Positions 1 through 8,934 of a stretch of 64,000 nt of DNA are shown piece by piece; the first letter of the stretch is position 1, and every line of letters begins with the position of its first letter. The notes beneath the pieces were generated by a model. The model was not told the origin of the DNA and did no database searches. It saw only the letters and a program-made list of their open reading frames with translations. Origin of the DNA: Rugosimonospora africana (GTDB lineage Bacteria; Actinomycetota; Actinomycetes; Mycobacteriales; Micromonosporaceae); NCBI RefSeq assembly GCF_016862975.1, contig NZ_BONZ01000084.1, forward strand, positions 1 through 64,000. Direction: 5' to 3'. The position numbers and the translations under genes are program-made.

Positions 1-1
1 G

Positions 2-1966
2 GCGCAGTTCAAGGCGGCGCTGATGGGTTCGGCGAAGCCGAATCCGGATCTGACCGGGTATCAGCAGGGTGCCGGCCGGGTCGATGTCGGTCGGGCGATC
101 GGTCAGTCGGTTACCAGCGATCCGGCCAGCGTGTCGCTGGGGTTGCAGCAGTGGCCGCACGCCGATGACCAGCCGGTCACGAAGACCGTGACGTACCACA
201 ACGCCGGTGGTGCCGCCGTGACGCTGAACCTCGCCCTGGGCGTGAGTGGTCCGGGTGGTGCGGCACCGGCGGCCGGCATGTTCAGCCTCAGTGCCAACCA
301 GGTCACGGTGCCGGCGGGTGGTCAGGCGCAGGTCACGCTCACCGTGGACACCCGGGTCGCCGGGCCGGACGGCCGTTACTCCGGCGAGTTGCTGGCCACC
401 GCCGGCGGTGTGCAGGTCAGCACGCCGGTCGGCGTCGACAAGGAGGTGGAAAGCTACAACCTGACCATCAGCTTCGTGGACAGCAAGGGCGCCCCCTCCA
501 CGGACTACGGCGCTCTCCTGTTGGGTACCGACGCGGACAACGCGAACGTGTCCGCGTTCCCGTTCGACCCGTCCGGGACCGTGACGCTGCGGGTACCCAA
601 GGGCCATTACGACCTGGGATCCAGCATCTACACCGACACCGGCGGCGAGTATCCGGATCTGGCGATGGTCGCCGAGCCGGGGCTCAACCTCACCGCTGAC
701 ACCCACGTCACCTTCGACGCCCGGATCGCCAAGCCGATCGACGTCACTGTGCCGGATGCCACGGTGTCTTCCATCTTGGCGTCCGTCGGCTACGACCACA
801 TCACCCCGGCCACCGGAGTGAGCTCGGGCGCCCTGGGCGATACCTTCGACGGCATCACCACCGCGCAGATCGGGCCGAGCCTGCCGGCCACGGAACTGCG
901 CGGCAACATTTCCAGCGAGTTCACCAAGCTGGACGCGGACGGCACTCCGACCGGTACGCCCTATCTCTACGGGGTCGCCGAGTTCCCGGCCGGCGGCCTG
1001 CCCACCGGGTTCGTGAAGCACTACGCCAAGAGGGACCTGGCGACCGTGCACACCGACCTCGGGGCAGTTCAACCCGGCGACGACGCGAACTACCTGTTCG
1101 AGGGCGCACAGTCTCCGTTGGGTGTGGGCGGCTGGTCGGCAGGGATTCTGGTGAGCCTGCCGGACACCATCACCCGCTATTTGAACAAGGCGACCTGGAA
1201 CAACGAACTCGACACGGGCACGAACGGGGCGGACGGCTGGCCGGTGACCGACGCGGTTCTCACTTCGACGGTGACGTACGAGCCGAACCGGAAGTACCAG
1301 GAGCAGTGGAACACCGGTCCGTTCGGTCCGGCCTTCCCGACGCCGAACTTCCCGTTCGACTTCGTCACCCGCCAGGGCGACACGCTCATCGTGGATCCCC
1401 CGTTGTTCAGTGACTCCTCCGGCCACAGTGGAGGGTCGATGTACGACTCCGGACTGGTCACCGTGTACCGCAACGGAACCCAGATCGCCCAGGAACCCGT
1501 CCCCGGTGGTGAGTTCACGCTGCCGGCGGATGCCGCGCGGTACCGGGTGGAGACCCAGGCGACCCGGTCGGGCTTCAGCGGGCTGAGCAGCACGGTCAAG
1601 GCGGCATGGACATTCCCTTCCGGACACGTCAGCGGCACCGGGTTCGCCCCGATGCCGGTCATGGCGGTGCGGTTCACGCCGAAGCTGGACGCCAGCAACC
1701 GGGCGCCGGGCGGCCGATTCACCATTCCGGTGGCCGTAGGGCACCAGCCCGGCAGCGGCTCGGCCACGGTGAAGAAGCTGAGCGTCGATGTGTCCTACGA
1801 CGACGGCAAGACCTGGCAGACAGCCGCGCTGAGCAACACCAAGGACGGCTGGACCGCCACGGTCAACCAGCCGGCCAGCGGGTTCGCCTCGTTGCGGGCC
1901 AGCGCGACCGACTCGGCGGGCAACACCGTGGAGCAGACCATCATCCACGCGTACGGCCTGAAGTAG
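2..1966 (+). CDS. Secreted S8 (subtilisin-like) serine peptidase, C-terminal part, 5' end outside window
   Basis: The frame is open from the first complete codon, and the first residues (KAALMGSAKP, then YQQGAGRVDVGRAI) match the end of the catalytic domain of actinobacterial subtilases, just after the catalytic-Ser motif, which lies upstream of the window. The remaining ~600 residues are beta-rich modules of the kind that follow S8 domains (a Fn3-like module at about residues 40-130, then further Ig-like domains). No LPXTG motif or membrane anchor is seen at the end, so the protein is probably freely secreted. A strong terminator lies 18 bp after the stop. The ATG at 23 is internal and not the real start. 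Confidence 0.85.
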   Translation, partial: AQFKAALMGSAKPNPDLTGYQQGAGRVDVGRAIGQSVTSDPASVSLGLQQWPHADDQPVTKTVTYHNAGGAAVTLNLALGVSGPGGAAPAAGMFSLSANQVTVPAGGQAQVTLTVDTRVAGPDGRYSGELLATAGGVQVSTPVGVDKEVESYNLTISFVDSKGAPSTDYGALLLGTDADNANVSAFPFDPSGTVTLRVPKGHYDLGSSIYTDTGGEYPDLAMVAEPGLNLTADTHVTFDARIAKPIDVTVPDATVSSILASVGYDHITPATGVSSGALGDTFDGITTAQIGPSLPATELRGNISSEFTKLDADGTPTGTPYLYGVAEFPAGGLPTGFVKHYAKRDLATVHTDLGAVQPGDDANYLFEGAQSPLGVGGWSAGILVSLPDTITRYLNKATWNNELDTGTNGADGWPVTDAVLTSTVTYEPNRKYQEQWNTGPFGPAFPTPNFPFDFVTRQGDTLIVDPPLFSDSSGHSGGSMYDSGLVTVYRNGTQIAQEPVPGGEFTLPADAARYRVETQATRSGFSGLSSTVKAAWTFPSGHVSGTGFAPMPVMAVRFTPKLDASNRAPGGRFTIPVAVGHQPGSGSATVKKLSVDVSYDDGKTWQTAALSNTKDGWTATVNQPASGFASLRASATDSAGNTVEQTIIHAYGLK

Positions 1967-1983
1967 CGTCGAAAATGTGAAAG

Positions 1984-2017
1984 GGTGCCGGGTACCCGCC
2001 GTCGGGTACCCGGCACC
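1984..2017. terminator. Perfect 15-bp stem terminator after the peptidase gene
   Basis: GGTGCCGGGTACCCG is followed by a 4-nt loop and its exact reverse complement. It sits 18 bp after the peptidase stop. It also shows that the next gene cannot sensibly start at the ATG at 1977, whose frame runs through this hairpin. Confidence 0.8.
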
Positions 2018-2102
2018 ACCGCGCCGCCCAAGCGGAGGAGCGGGAGGCTCACGTTCCGGTGGCCGGACGTATCCCCGTGCCGGAAGCGCCGTTTGTTCCA
2101 GC

Positions 2103-3305
2103 GTGGGCGGAGCGGACGAGGCATCCGAGGCGCAGCGGTTGCGCGGCAGCGAGGCGCTGACCCGGTCCACGCTGCTGGAGCTGTTTTTCGATCTGGTGTT
2201 CGTCTTCGCCCTCACCCAGCTGTCCGCGACGCTGGCCGCGCACCTCACCTGGGCCGGGGCCTTTCAGGTGCTGCTGCTGGCACTGACGCTGTGGCGGGTC
2301 TGGATTCTCACGGTCAGCACCGGCGACGTATATGATCTTCACCACCCGGCGTTCATCCTCATGCTCATCGCCGCGATGTTCGGCACGTTGGTGATGGCCT
2401 GTGTGCTGCCGTCGGCGTTCCAGCGCAGTGGCCTGGTCTTCGCCGGCACCAACCTCGCCGTCCAACTGGGGCGTGCCGCCGTGCTGTTCCTGGCGCTACG
2501 GCCCCATCCCCGGGACACCAGACCGATCCGGTTGGTGTTCTGGTTCGGCGCCTCCACCCCGCCCTGGATCGTCGGTGCGCTGACCCACGGCACCACCCGG
2601 GCGCTGCTGTGGACACTCGCGGTGGTCCTCGAATACCTGGGCTCCCAGCTGCACTGGTACACCCCCGGGCTGGGTCGCTCGCCACAGTCGGACTGGCCGT
2701 TCTCGCCGGAGCACCAGGCGGAGCGGTTCCGCCAGATCATCATCATCGTCATCGGCGAAGCCGTGCTGACCATGGGATCGACCTACGTGACCACCTCCGG
2801 GGGTGTCGCCACCGGACGGATCGGCGCGCTGACGGTCACCTTCGCCACGACCGCCGTCCTCTGGCGGATCTACACGTACCAGTCCGGCGAGCGAATGGTC
2901 TCCTACCTGGCCGCCGGACCCGACCGGTGGGTGCCCGCGCACCGGCTCGACTGGTGCCACCTCGTCATGGTGTTCAGCATCATGATCACCTCGGTGGGCT
3001 TCGAGATCACGATCGCGCACCCCTACGCACACCCACGATGGTCCTGGGTCGCGGTCATCGCCGGCGGGCCCGCCCTGTTCCTGGCCGGCCGCACCGTGTT
3101 CGGGTACCTGGTGTTCGGCTACGTGTCCGCACCGCGCCCCATCGCCATCGCGGTACTGGGAGGGCTGACCCCGGTCCTCGTCAGGGTGCCTCCGCTGCTG
3201 GCATCCGTTGTGGTCGGCCCGGTTCTCCTCGGGCTGCTGATCCTCGTCCCGGACCTGCGCATCGGACGTTCACGGCGGGAGGGAGCACGTCCGCTCGGAC
3301 GCTAG
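2103..3305 (+). CDS. LtrA-family (low temperature requirement A) multipass membrane protein, copy 1
   Basis: A 400-aa hydrophobic protein carrying the LtrA hallmark near the N-terminus (TRSTLLELFFDLVFVFAL), the FRQIIIIVIGEAVL segment around the middle, and about ten membrane segments. LtrA proteins are inner-membrane proteins of unproven biochemical function, named from a Listeria cold-growth mutant. The frame is open back to an ATG at 1977, but that start would lie before the terminator. The GTG at 2103 gives 400 aa, matching the other two LtrA copies here (400 and 395 aa). It ends convergently 5 bp from the lipoprotein gene. Confidence 0.85.
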   Translation: MGGADEASEAQRLRGSEALTRSTLLELFFDLVFVFALTQLSATLAAHLTWAGAFQVLLLALTLWRVWILTVSTGDVYDLHHPAFILMLIAAMFGTLVMACVLPSAFQRSGLVFAGTNLAVQLGRAAVLFLALRPHPRDTRPIRLVFWFGASTPPWIVGALTHGTTRALLWTLAVVLEYLGSQLHWYTPGLGRSPQSDWPFSPEHQAERFRQIIIIVIGEAVLTMGSTYVTTSGGVATGRIGALTVTFATTAVLWRIYTYQSGERMVSYLAAGPDRWVPAHRLDWCHLVMVFSIMITSVGFEITIAHPYAHPRWSWVAVIAGGPALFLAGRTVFGYLVFGYVSAPRPIAIAVLGGLTPVLVRVPPLLASVVVGPVLLGLLILVPDLRIGRSRREGARPLGR

Positions 3306-3310
3306 CGACC

Positions 3311-3850
3311 CTACGAAGATTGGCTGACGGTGCCATCGGCGGCGATGCGCAGCCTGGCCTGCGGCGCACCACCGGGGCAGCTTGGCCGGGCGTCCGGCAC
3401 CGTCGCGTGGCCCGGCCGGCCCGGTGCGTCCGGGCACACGGTCGACGGGTGTACCACCACCTTGGCGTTGACCGGAAACGGTGCGCCGGACGGGGTCGTC
3501 ACCGTCACGGTGACGTCGTCCACCGTCAATGCGGGTACCGGTGCGTAGCCGTACCCGGGGCCGGGGCCCGGTACGCGCGCGATCCCGCACGCCGCATCGG
3601 GCTCGGCCGACCGCGACGGGCAGGGCAGGGCGCTGGTCGGGCCGGAGACGAACAGCGGCACGTCCTGCTCGTAGCAGCCCCACGAGCCGCACGTCGTCAG
3701 GTGCACCGTTGTCACGAGCGGCGCGACGGCCTGGTCGACCTCGACGCCGAAACCCCGCAGCGGCGCCGTACCCGAACTCTGACCATCGGCGCCCGGCCCG
3801 GCACAGCCACCGAGCGCGAGCACGGCCACCGCGACCAACAGCAGTCTCAT
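3311..3850 (-). CDS. Putative lipoprotein of unknown function
   Basis: A 179-aa protein with a short signal peptide ending in the lipobox ALGGC (Cys16), so it is probably lipid-anchored on the outer face of the membrane. The mature part holds several Cys and a Gly/Pro stretch; I recognise no domain. The ATG at 3850 is chosen because the signal peptide begins there; the frame is open further upstream but reads as Arg-rich shadow. It lies 59 bp downstream of the FMN reductase on the same strand and may be co-transcribed. Confidence 0.7.
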   Translation of the reverse strand: MRLLLVAVAVLALGGCAGPGADGQSSGTAPLRGFGVEVDQAVAPLVTTVHLTTCGSWGCYEQDVPLFVSGPTSALPCPSRSAEPDAACGIARVPGPGPGYGYAPVPALTVDDVTVTVTTPSGAPFPVNAKVVVHPSTVCPDAPGRPGHATVPDARPSCPGGAPQARLRIAADGTVSQSS

Positions 3851-3909
3851 GACAAGGTGGACGTCTCCGGACCGCCGTCGGTTCCCATCCCGGTCATGGC
3901 GACTCGTGT

Positions 3910-4503
3910 TCAGCCCGGGTACGGCGCGGCGGCCCGGGCGGACCGCAGGGCACTCGCCCACCAGGAGAGCTGTTCCAGCAGAGTCTTGGCGTAGCCGGCC
4001 GCCGCGCCGTCGATCGGCGCACCGTCCTGCCAGGCGGTGAAGTAGTTCGAGAAGGCGAGCCCGTCCCGGATGGTCACCGCGTGGAGTTCGGTGAGTACGT
4101 TCTCCAGATGAAGTACCGCGTGCCGGCCTCCGGCCGCGCCGCCGTAGCTCACGAACGCGACCGGCTTGGCCGTCCACTGCGTGAAGTGCCAGTCGATGAG
4201 CGCCTTCAGCGAGGCGGGGTAGCTGTGGTTGTACTCGGGCGTGACGATGACGAAGGCGTCCGCGTCGGTCAGCTTCCTGGTGAGTTCTTTCATGCCCTCG
4301 GGTCGGGGGTAGTCGTCACCGGCGAACTTCGGCGACACGGCAGGCAGAGACAACGGAATGTCGGCGTCGGCCAGATCGACGACGTCGACCTCGAAGCCGC
4401 CGTGCGCCCGGGCGTGATCGGCCACCCAGGCGGCGACGACCGGCCCGAACCTGCCCTCGCGGACGCTGCCGATGATGATTGTGAGCTTGCTCTTGTCGTC
4501 CAT
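3910..4503 (-). CDS. NADPH-dependent FMN reductase (flavodoxin-like fold)
   Basis: A 197-aa protein with the phosphate-binding loop motif GSVREGR near the N-terminus and the family signature TPEYNHSYPASLKALID in the middle, both typical of the NADPH-dependent FMN reductase/azoreductase family. These cytosolic enzymes reduce FMN, quinones or azo compounds using NAD(P)H. The ATG at 4503 is preceded by GGAGG at about 10 bp. It is divergent from an XRE/MmyB-type regulator whose start is 112 bp away, an arrangement that often reflects regulation of a reductase by that regulator (inference). Confidence 0.88.
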   Translation of the reverse strand: MDDKSKLTIIIGSVREGRFGPVVAAWVADHARAHGGFEVDVVDLADADIPLSLPAVSPKFAGDDYPRPEGMKELTRKLTDADAFVIVTPEYNHSYPASLKALIDWHFTQWTAKPVAFVSYGGAAGGRHAVLHLENVLTELHAVTIRDGLAFSNYFTAWQDGAPIDGAAAGYAKTLLEQLSWWASALRSARAAAPYPG

Positions 4504-4615
4504 GTCGTGAACGGTCCTCCGTCCTCCGGTCGCCAGCCAGACCGGCTTTAGGCTGGCCCCCGCAGGGCCACCCTGCGCTCCGCCCGGTGCGCCGATCGGG
4601 GCGTAGGCTCGACGC

Positions 4616-5455
4616 GTGGGTACGCCGTTGGGAGACTTCATCCGGGCCAAGCGCGACAGCATCCGGCCGGAGGATCTGGGGCTACCGGCACTCCAGCGAC
4701 GACGCGCCCCGGGACTACGGCGTTCAGAGCTGGCCGCACGAGCCGGGATCAGTGTCGAGTATCTCACCAGGATCGAGCAGGGCCGCGACCGCAACCCGTC
4801 CAATCCCATCGTCATCGCCCTCGCCGACGCGCTCAGCCTCGATGCGGCCGAACGCACCCATCTGCGCTACCTCACCAAAATCAGCGGTGGCACGTGCGCC
4901 GGTCACTCGCGGCCCGGGCCGCCCGAGCGATCCGTGCGCCCGGCCGTGCGGCAGATCCTCACACTCCTTGAGCCTGGCGTCGCCTTCGTCACCAACCGGC
5001 TGGGCGATGTGCTCGCCCACACCGACACCTTCGCCGTCGTCATGCGCGACACCGGGCTGCTGGACGCCGGGGAACCCAACGTCACCAGGTACGTCTTCAC
5101 CCACCCACAGGCCGGGACCACCTTCGACGACTGGCATCAGGTAGCGGACGAGCAGGTCTTCAACCTGTGGCTCGGACCGTCCACCGAGAGCTTCGAGTGG
5201 TTCACGGCCGACTTCGCACCCGTCGCGGGCGCCGAGTTCACCCGCCGACTCCACCGTCACCTGCCCCCGCCCCGGGTGCCGCTCACGATGAACCATCCGC
5301 ACGCCGCGCGGCTGCGGTGGGACCGGGAAACGCTCGAACTCCCCACCCCGGATGCCCAACAGCTTGTCGTCTGGCTACCCGCCGACGAAGCGACCGCGGC
5401 GGCGGTCGATCGGCTTCGCCACCGTCCGCGTCGCGCCGCCCTCCGCGCGGTCTGA
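4616..5455 (+). CDS. XRE-family transcriptional regulator with MmyB-type ligand-binding domain
   Basis: A 279-aa protein starting with GTG. The N-terminal ~80 residues form a Cro/C1-type helix-turn-helix (RRSELAARAGISVEYLTRIEQ). The remaining ~180 residues are the PAS-like MmyB ligand-binding domain (for example VAFVTNRLGDVLAHT and FNLWLGPSTESFEWF) that in MmyB proteins binds fatty-acid-like ligands. It is divergent from the FMN reductase at 3910-4503, its most likely target besides itself. Confidence 0.88.
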   Translation: MGTPLGDFIRAKRDSIRPEDLGLPALQRRRAPGLRRSELAARAGISVEYLTRIEQGRDRNPSNPIVIALADALSLDAAERTHLRYLTKISGGTCAGHSRPGPPERSVRPAVRQILTLLEPGVAFVTNRLGDVLAHTDTFAVVMRDTGLLDAGEPNVTRYVFTHPQAGTTFDDWHQVADEQVFNLWLGPSTESFEWFTADFAPVAGAEFTRRLHRHLPPPRVPLTMNHPHAARLRWDRETLELPTPDAQQLVVWLPADEATAAAVDRLRHRPRRAALRAV

Positions 5456-5789
5456 CCCGGGGCCGACTGGCTCACCCGCCGGCTGGCCCCGCTCGGTGCC
5501 CAGGCCCAGAAACAGGGCACTCGTCCTTGAACCGGCGGTAGAACTCCGCGAAATCCTGCTGCCGGCTTCCCACACCCGTAGAACGCACAGCCGCCGCTCG
5601 GCGGTTACCTGCGTGACTCGGCCGACATGCCCCGATCATCGTGCGGGTGACAGCGCCCGGTCGCGCCCTTTTCGGGCGTGGCGACCGCCCTGCTCTGCTT
5701 AACTGAGCGAAGGGGGCGTCTGGGCGCCCATCGTGGGGGGCGGTCCTGCCTCGGCGCGGCCGCCGAGCGCGACGGGGGACGGCTGGTCG
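5456..5789. other. Gene-free gap with a hairpin and a possible sigma-factor remnant
   Basis: No intact gene is seen in this 334-bp gap. An imperfect hairpin with a TTTT-containing loop lies at 5659-5686 (GGTCGC outer arm, CGCCC/GGGCG inner arm) and may terminate the XRE gene. On the minus strand near 5490-5550, a short stretch reads QQDFAEFYRRFKDEC, resembling the N-terminus of actinobacterial SigE-type sigma factors, and then loses similarity. It could be the stub of a deleted gene. Confidence 0.4.
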
Positions 5790-6992
5790 ATGGCAACCAC
5801 GGCTCGGCTGCTTCGTCGGTCCGACGCGCCACAGCGGGCGACTCTGCTGGAGCTGCTCTACGACGTCGTCTTCGTGGCCGCCTTCGCGTTGACGTCGACG
5901 CGGCTCGCCGAGAACCTGAGCTGGCTCGCGGCTGCCCGGACCCTGGTCATCCTCATGGCGATCTGGTGGATCTGGACGTCCATCGTGCTGCTCACCAACT
6001 TCTACGATCCCGAGCGGGCACCGATCCAGACCATCGTCACCACCACGATGCTCGGCGTGACCCTGATGGCGGTCGCGACACCGTCGGCGTTCACCGGACA
6101 CGCCGGGGTCTTCGCGGGGGCGTACGTGGGCATCCACCTGGTCAAGGGGATCCTGCTGATCGCCGCGCTGCGCGGTGAGGCACACGCGGAGGCACGCGCG
6201 CGGGCGGCGCGGTTCCTGTTCTGGTTCATGGTTGCCGGGATCGCGTGGATCGCCGGCGTCCTCGTCGACGCCACGACCCAGCTCATCCTGTGGGCTGTCG
6301 CGATATCGGTCGACGTCGGCGCCAGCGTGGCGCGGTATCCCACGCCCAGGCCCTGGCCCGGCCAGGTGCCGGTCGTGCAGTACGAGAAGGCGGGCGAGCA
6401 CTTCGTTGAACGGTACCGGCAGGTGATCATCCTGGCCCTCGGCGATCTCATCCTGGTGCCGATTTTGAGAATCAGCGGTACCGGGTTCGACCTGCCCCGG
6501 ATCGTCGCCTTCCTGGGGGCGTTCGCCAAGGCGCTCCTGCTGTGGCAGCTGTTCGTGCACTCGACCGATGCGACCTCCTTGGAGGTAGAGCGGTCGCGTC
6601 GGGGGTCTGGCTCCCGCCTGGCGCCCTACACTCACTTCTTCCTGGTGGCGGGTGTGGTGCTCACCGTCGCCGGCTCCGAACTCGTCATCGGGCGGCCCAC
6701 CGGTGACACCCCGGTCAGCTGGGTGTTCGTGATCCTCGGCGGTCCGGCCGTATTCGTTGCCAGCCGGACGATCTTCGAGTACATACTGCTCGACCTGGTG
6801 TCGAAGAGTCGGCTGGCCTGGTTGGCCCTGCTGGTCGCGGTGAGTCCGGCGATGGTGCTGCTGCCGCCCGTGTTCGTCGCTCTGATCGCCACCGCGATCC
6901 TGCTGGGCATCGACGTGACGGACGGATTGCAGTTCGGTTGGTATCTGCCACGGCGGAGTGGGGATCCGACGGGCGAGCCACGGAAGGGGTAG
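5790..6992 (+). CDS. LtrA-family multipass membrane protein, copy 2
   Basis: A 400-aa polytopic membrane protein with the LtrA signature QRATLLELLYDVVFVAAF near the N-terminus and ERYRQVIILALGDLILVP in the middle. The ATG at 5790 is chosen because a GGGGGAC element lies 9 bp upstream and the length matches the other copies; the frame is open to 5733. The next gene is a close paralogue in tandem, and even the 15 bp before both ATGs (encoding DGWS in frame) are conserved, as expected from a local duplication or from a start further upstream. Confidence 0.86.
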   Translation: MATTARLLRRSDAPQRATLLELLYDVVFVAAFALTSTRLAENLSWLAAARTLVILMAIWWIWTSIVLLTNFYDPERAPIQTIVTTTMLGVTLMAVATPSAFTGHAGVFAGAYVGIHLVKGILLIAALRGEAHAEARARAARFLFWFMVAGIAWIAGVLVDATTQLILWAVAISVDVGASVARYPTPRPWPGQVPVVQYEKAGEHFVERYRQVIILALGDLILVPILRISGTGFDLPRIVAFLGAFAKALLLWQLFVHSTDATSLEVERSRRGSGSRLAPYTHFFLVAGVVLTVAGSELVIGRPTGDTPVSWVFVILGGPAVFVASRTIFEYILLDLVSKSRLAWLALLVAVSPAMVLLPPVFVALIATAILLGIDVTDGLQFGWYLPRRSGDPTGEPRKG

Positions 6993-7112
6993 GTCCGGCG
7001 GATTTCGGGTACGCGGGCCCGCCCGGTCTGGTTAGCTTGACGACGGCGTCGGTCATCTCACCGGATGCGTGACAGTGCGGCCTTCCGGGCCGCGATGCGG
7101 GACGGCTGGTCG

Positions 7113-8300
7113 ATGACAGGCACGGATGCGACTCGGTTGGTCCGCAATCCCCGCACGCCGAAACGGGCGACGCTTCTCGAACTGCTCTTCGATCTCGTCT
7201 ACGTTGCCGCCTTCGCGCTGCTGTCGATACGACTCGCGCACAATCTCACCTGGACCGGCGTGGGTCAAACCCTGGTGCTGGTCATGGCGATCTGGTGGAC
7301 CTGGTCGATCACGGCGCTGCTCACCGACTACTACGACCCCGAGCAGGCGCCGATCGAAGCCGTCCTCACGACCACGATGCTCGGCGCCGCCCTGATGACG
7401 ATCGCGATACCCTCGGCGTTCGCGGAGCACGCCGGAGTCTTCGCGGGCGCGTACGTGGGCATCCATCTCCTGCGGGGGATCCTGCTGGTCAGTGCGCTGC
7501 ACGACTATGTGGTGCAGGTCCGGGCGGCGCGGTTTCTGTTCTGGTTCGGGGTGTCGGGGATCCCGTGGATCGTGGGTGTCTTCGTCGGAAACCCGGAACG
7601 GGCCGCCCTCTGGGCCGGAGCCTTGGCGATCGACTTTCTGTCCGCCGCCACCCGCTACCCCACGCCGTGGCACGGTCGGGTGCCGCTCGAGCAGTACGAC
7701 AAGACCAGCGAGCACTTCGCCGAGCGGTACCAGCAGGTGATCATCCTGGCGCTCGGCGACCTTATCCTGGTGCCCGCGCTGATCTTCAGCAGGGACGGCG
7801 GGTTCGGCGTGGCCCGGGTCGTCGCCCTCCTGGCGGCCTTCGCCACGACGCTGCTGCTGTGGCAGTTGTACGCGTACTCCGGTGGGGTGATCTCGGTTCT
7901 GGTGTCCCGGCGCAGACCGAGCAGGGGACCCCGCCTGGCTCCCTATACGCACTCCGTCATGGTCGCCGGTGTGGTGGCCGCCGCCGCCGGCTTCGAACTC
8001 GTCATCGCCCGGCCCACCGGGCACATGCCGGCCGCCTGGGCGTGCCTCGTCGTCGGCGGCCCCGCCCTGTTCCTGGCCGGCCGGACGATCTTCGAGTACG
8101 CGTACGACGGCCGGCTGTCGAAGACCCGGGTGGGCTGGTTGATCGTGCTGATCCTGGTGACGCCGCCGATGGTCCTCCTGCCGCCCGTGGCCGTCACCGT
8201 CGTCGGGGGCGCCGTCCTGGCCGGGGTGGCTGGCACGGACCAACTGCGTACCAGCGGGAAACTGCCGGGCTGGCTCGACCATCCGGCGCCGCAGAGGTGA
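7113..8300 (+). CDS. LtrA-family multipass membrane protein, copy 3
   Basis: A 395-aa paralogue of the preceding gene, with extended identity such as KRATLLELLFDLVYVAAFAL, YYDPEQAPIE and RYQQVIILALGDLILVP. It lies 120 bp downstream on the same strand. About ten hydrophobic segments are visible. The substrate or role is unknown for the family. The ATG at 7113 is preceded by GCGGGAC at the same distance as in copy 2; alternative in-frame starts reach 7065. The next genes are a sigma factor and its partner on the same strand, but no functional link is evident. Confidence 0.86.
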   Translation: MTGTDATRLVRNPRTPKRATLLELLFDLVYVAAFALLSIRLAHNLTWTGVGQTLVLVMAIWWTWSITALLTDYYDPEQAPIEAVLTTTMLGAALMTIAIPSAFAEHAGVFAGAYVGIHLLRGILLVSALHDYVVQVRAARFLFWFGVSGIPWIVGVFVGNPERAALWAGALAIDFLSAATRYPTPWHGRVPLEQYDKTSEHFAERYQQVIILALGDLILVPALIFSRDGGFGVARVVALLAAFATTLLLWQLYAYSGGVISVLVSRRRPSRGPRLAPYTHSVMVAGVVAAAAGFELVIARPTGHMPAAWACLVVGGPALFLAGRTIFEYAYDGRLSKTRVGWLIVLILVTPPMVLLPPVAVTVVGGAVLAGVAGTDQLRTSGKLPGWLDHPAPQR

Positions 8301-8418
8301 GTGGACCACAAATCTGAACCGGCAAGCAGCATCGGCGCTCCGGCAGGCGTCTGTGTAGGCATGAGTAAACAGCTTGCGGACACCCGGGTGCCGGCCGACG
8401 TCGCCGAGCGGGGTCCGG

Positions 8419-8934
8419 GTGGACGCTGATACGGAGCGGGACTTCGTCGCCTTCGTCGAAGCCAGGTCGCACGCTCTCTTCCGCATGGCGCTCGCCATGA
8501 CCGGTCACCGCCACCAGGCAGAGGATCTGCTCCAGACGGTGCTGACGAAAGCGTTGCGGCACTGGAAGGACATCCGCGGCGAGCCGGACGCGTACCTGCG
8601 CCGAGCCATGTACCGCCAGCAGGTCAGCTGGTGGAGGCAGCCGAGACACGGCCGCGAGGTGAGCACCGATCAGGTTCCCGACCGGCTGGGACCCGATCTC
8701 ACCGAGCGGGTCGACCTGAGCGTGGCGCTGTCGGACGCGCTGCGCCGCCTCGCGCCCAAGCACCGTGCGGTTCTCGTGCTGCGCTACCTCGAAGACCTCC
8801 CGGACGACGAGATCGCGCAACTCCTCGGCTGCAAACCCACGACCGTCCGCAGTCAGATCGCACGGGCGCTCGCCCGGCTTCGCATCCTCTGCCCTGACCT
8901 CGACACCCTCGCGATAGCGGAGACACACCGATGA
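8419..8934 (+). CDS. ECF RNA polymerase sigma factor, SigE-like actinobacterial group
   Basis: A 171-aa protein with sigma region 2 at residues ~10-75 (FRMALAMTGHRHQAEDLLQ, then TKALRHW) and sigma region 4 at ~105-160 (LAPKHRAVLVLRYLEDLPD, EIAQLLGCKPTTVRSQI). It directs RNA polymerase to a specific promoter set. The GTG at 8419 is preferred over the GTG at 8413 and the ATG at 8374 because a GGGG element sits just upstream and the protein then begins at the usual place. Its stop overlaps the start of the next gene (ATGA), so the two are translationally coupled. Confidence 0.88.
   Translation: MDADTERDFVAFVEARSHALFRMALAMTGHRHQAEDLLQTVLTKALRHWKDIRGEPDAYLRRAMYRQQVSWWRQPRHGREVSTDQVPDRLGPDLTERVDLSVALSDALRRLAPKHRAVLVLRYLEDLPDDEIAQLLGCKPTTVRSQIARALARLRILCPDLDTLAIAETHR

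Noticed and set aside
1977-2102. Extension of the first LtrA gene to the ATG at 1977
   Set aside because: The added residues are Arg/Gly-rich and the frame would read through a perfect 15-bp terminator hairpin.
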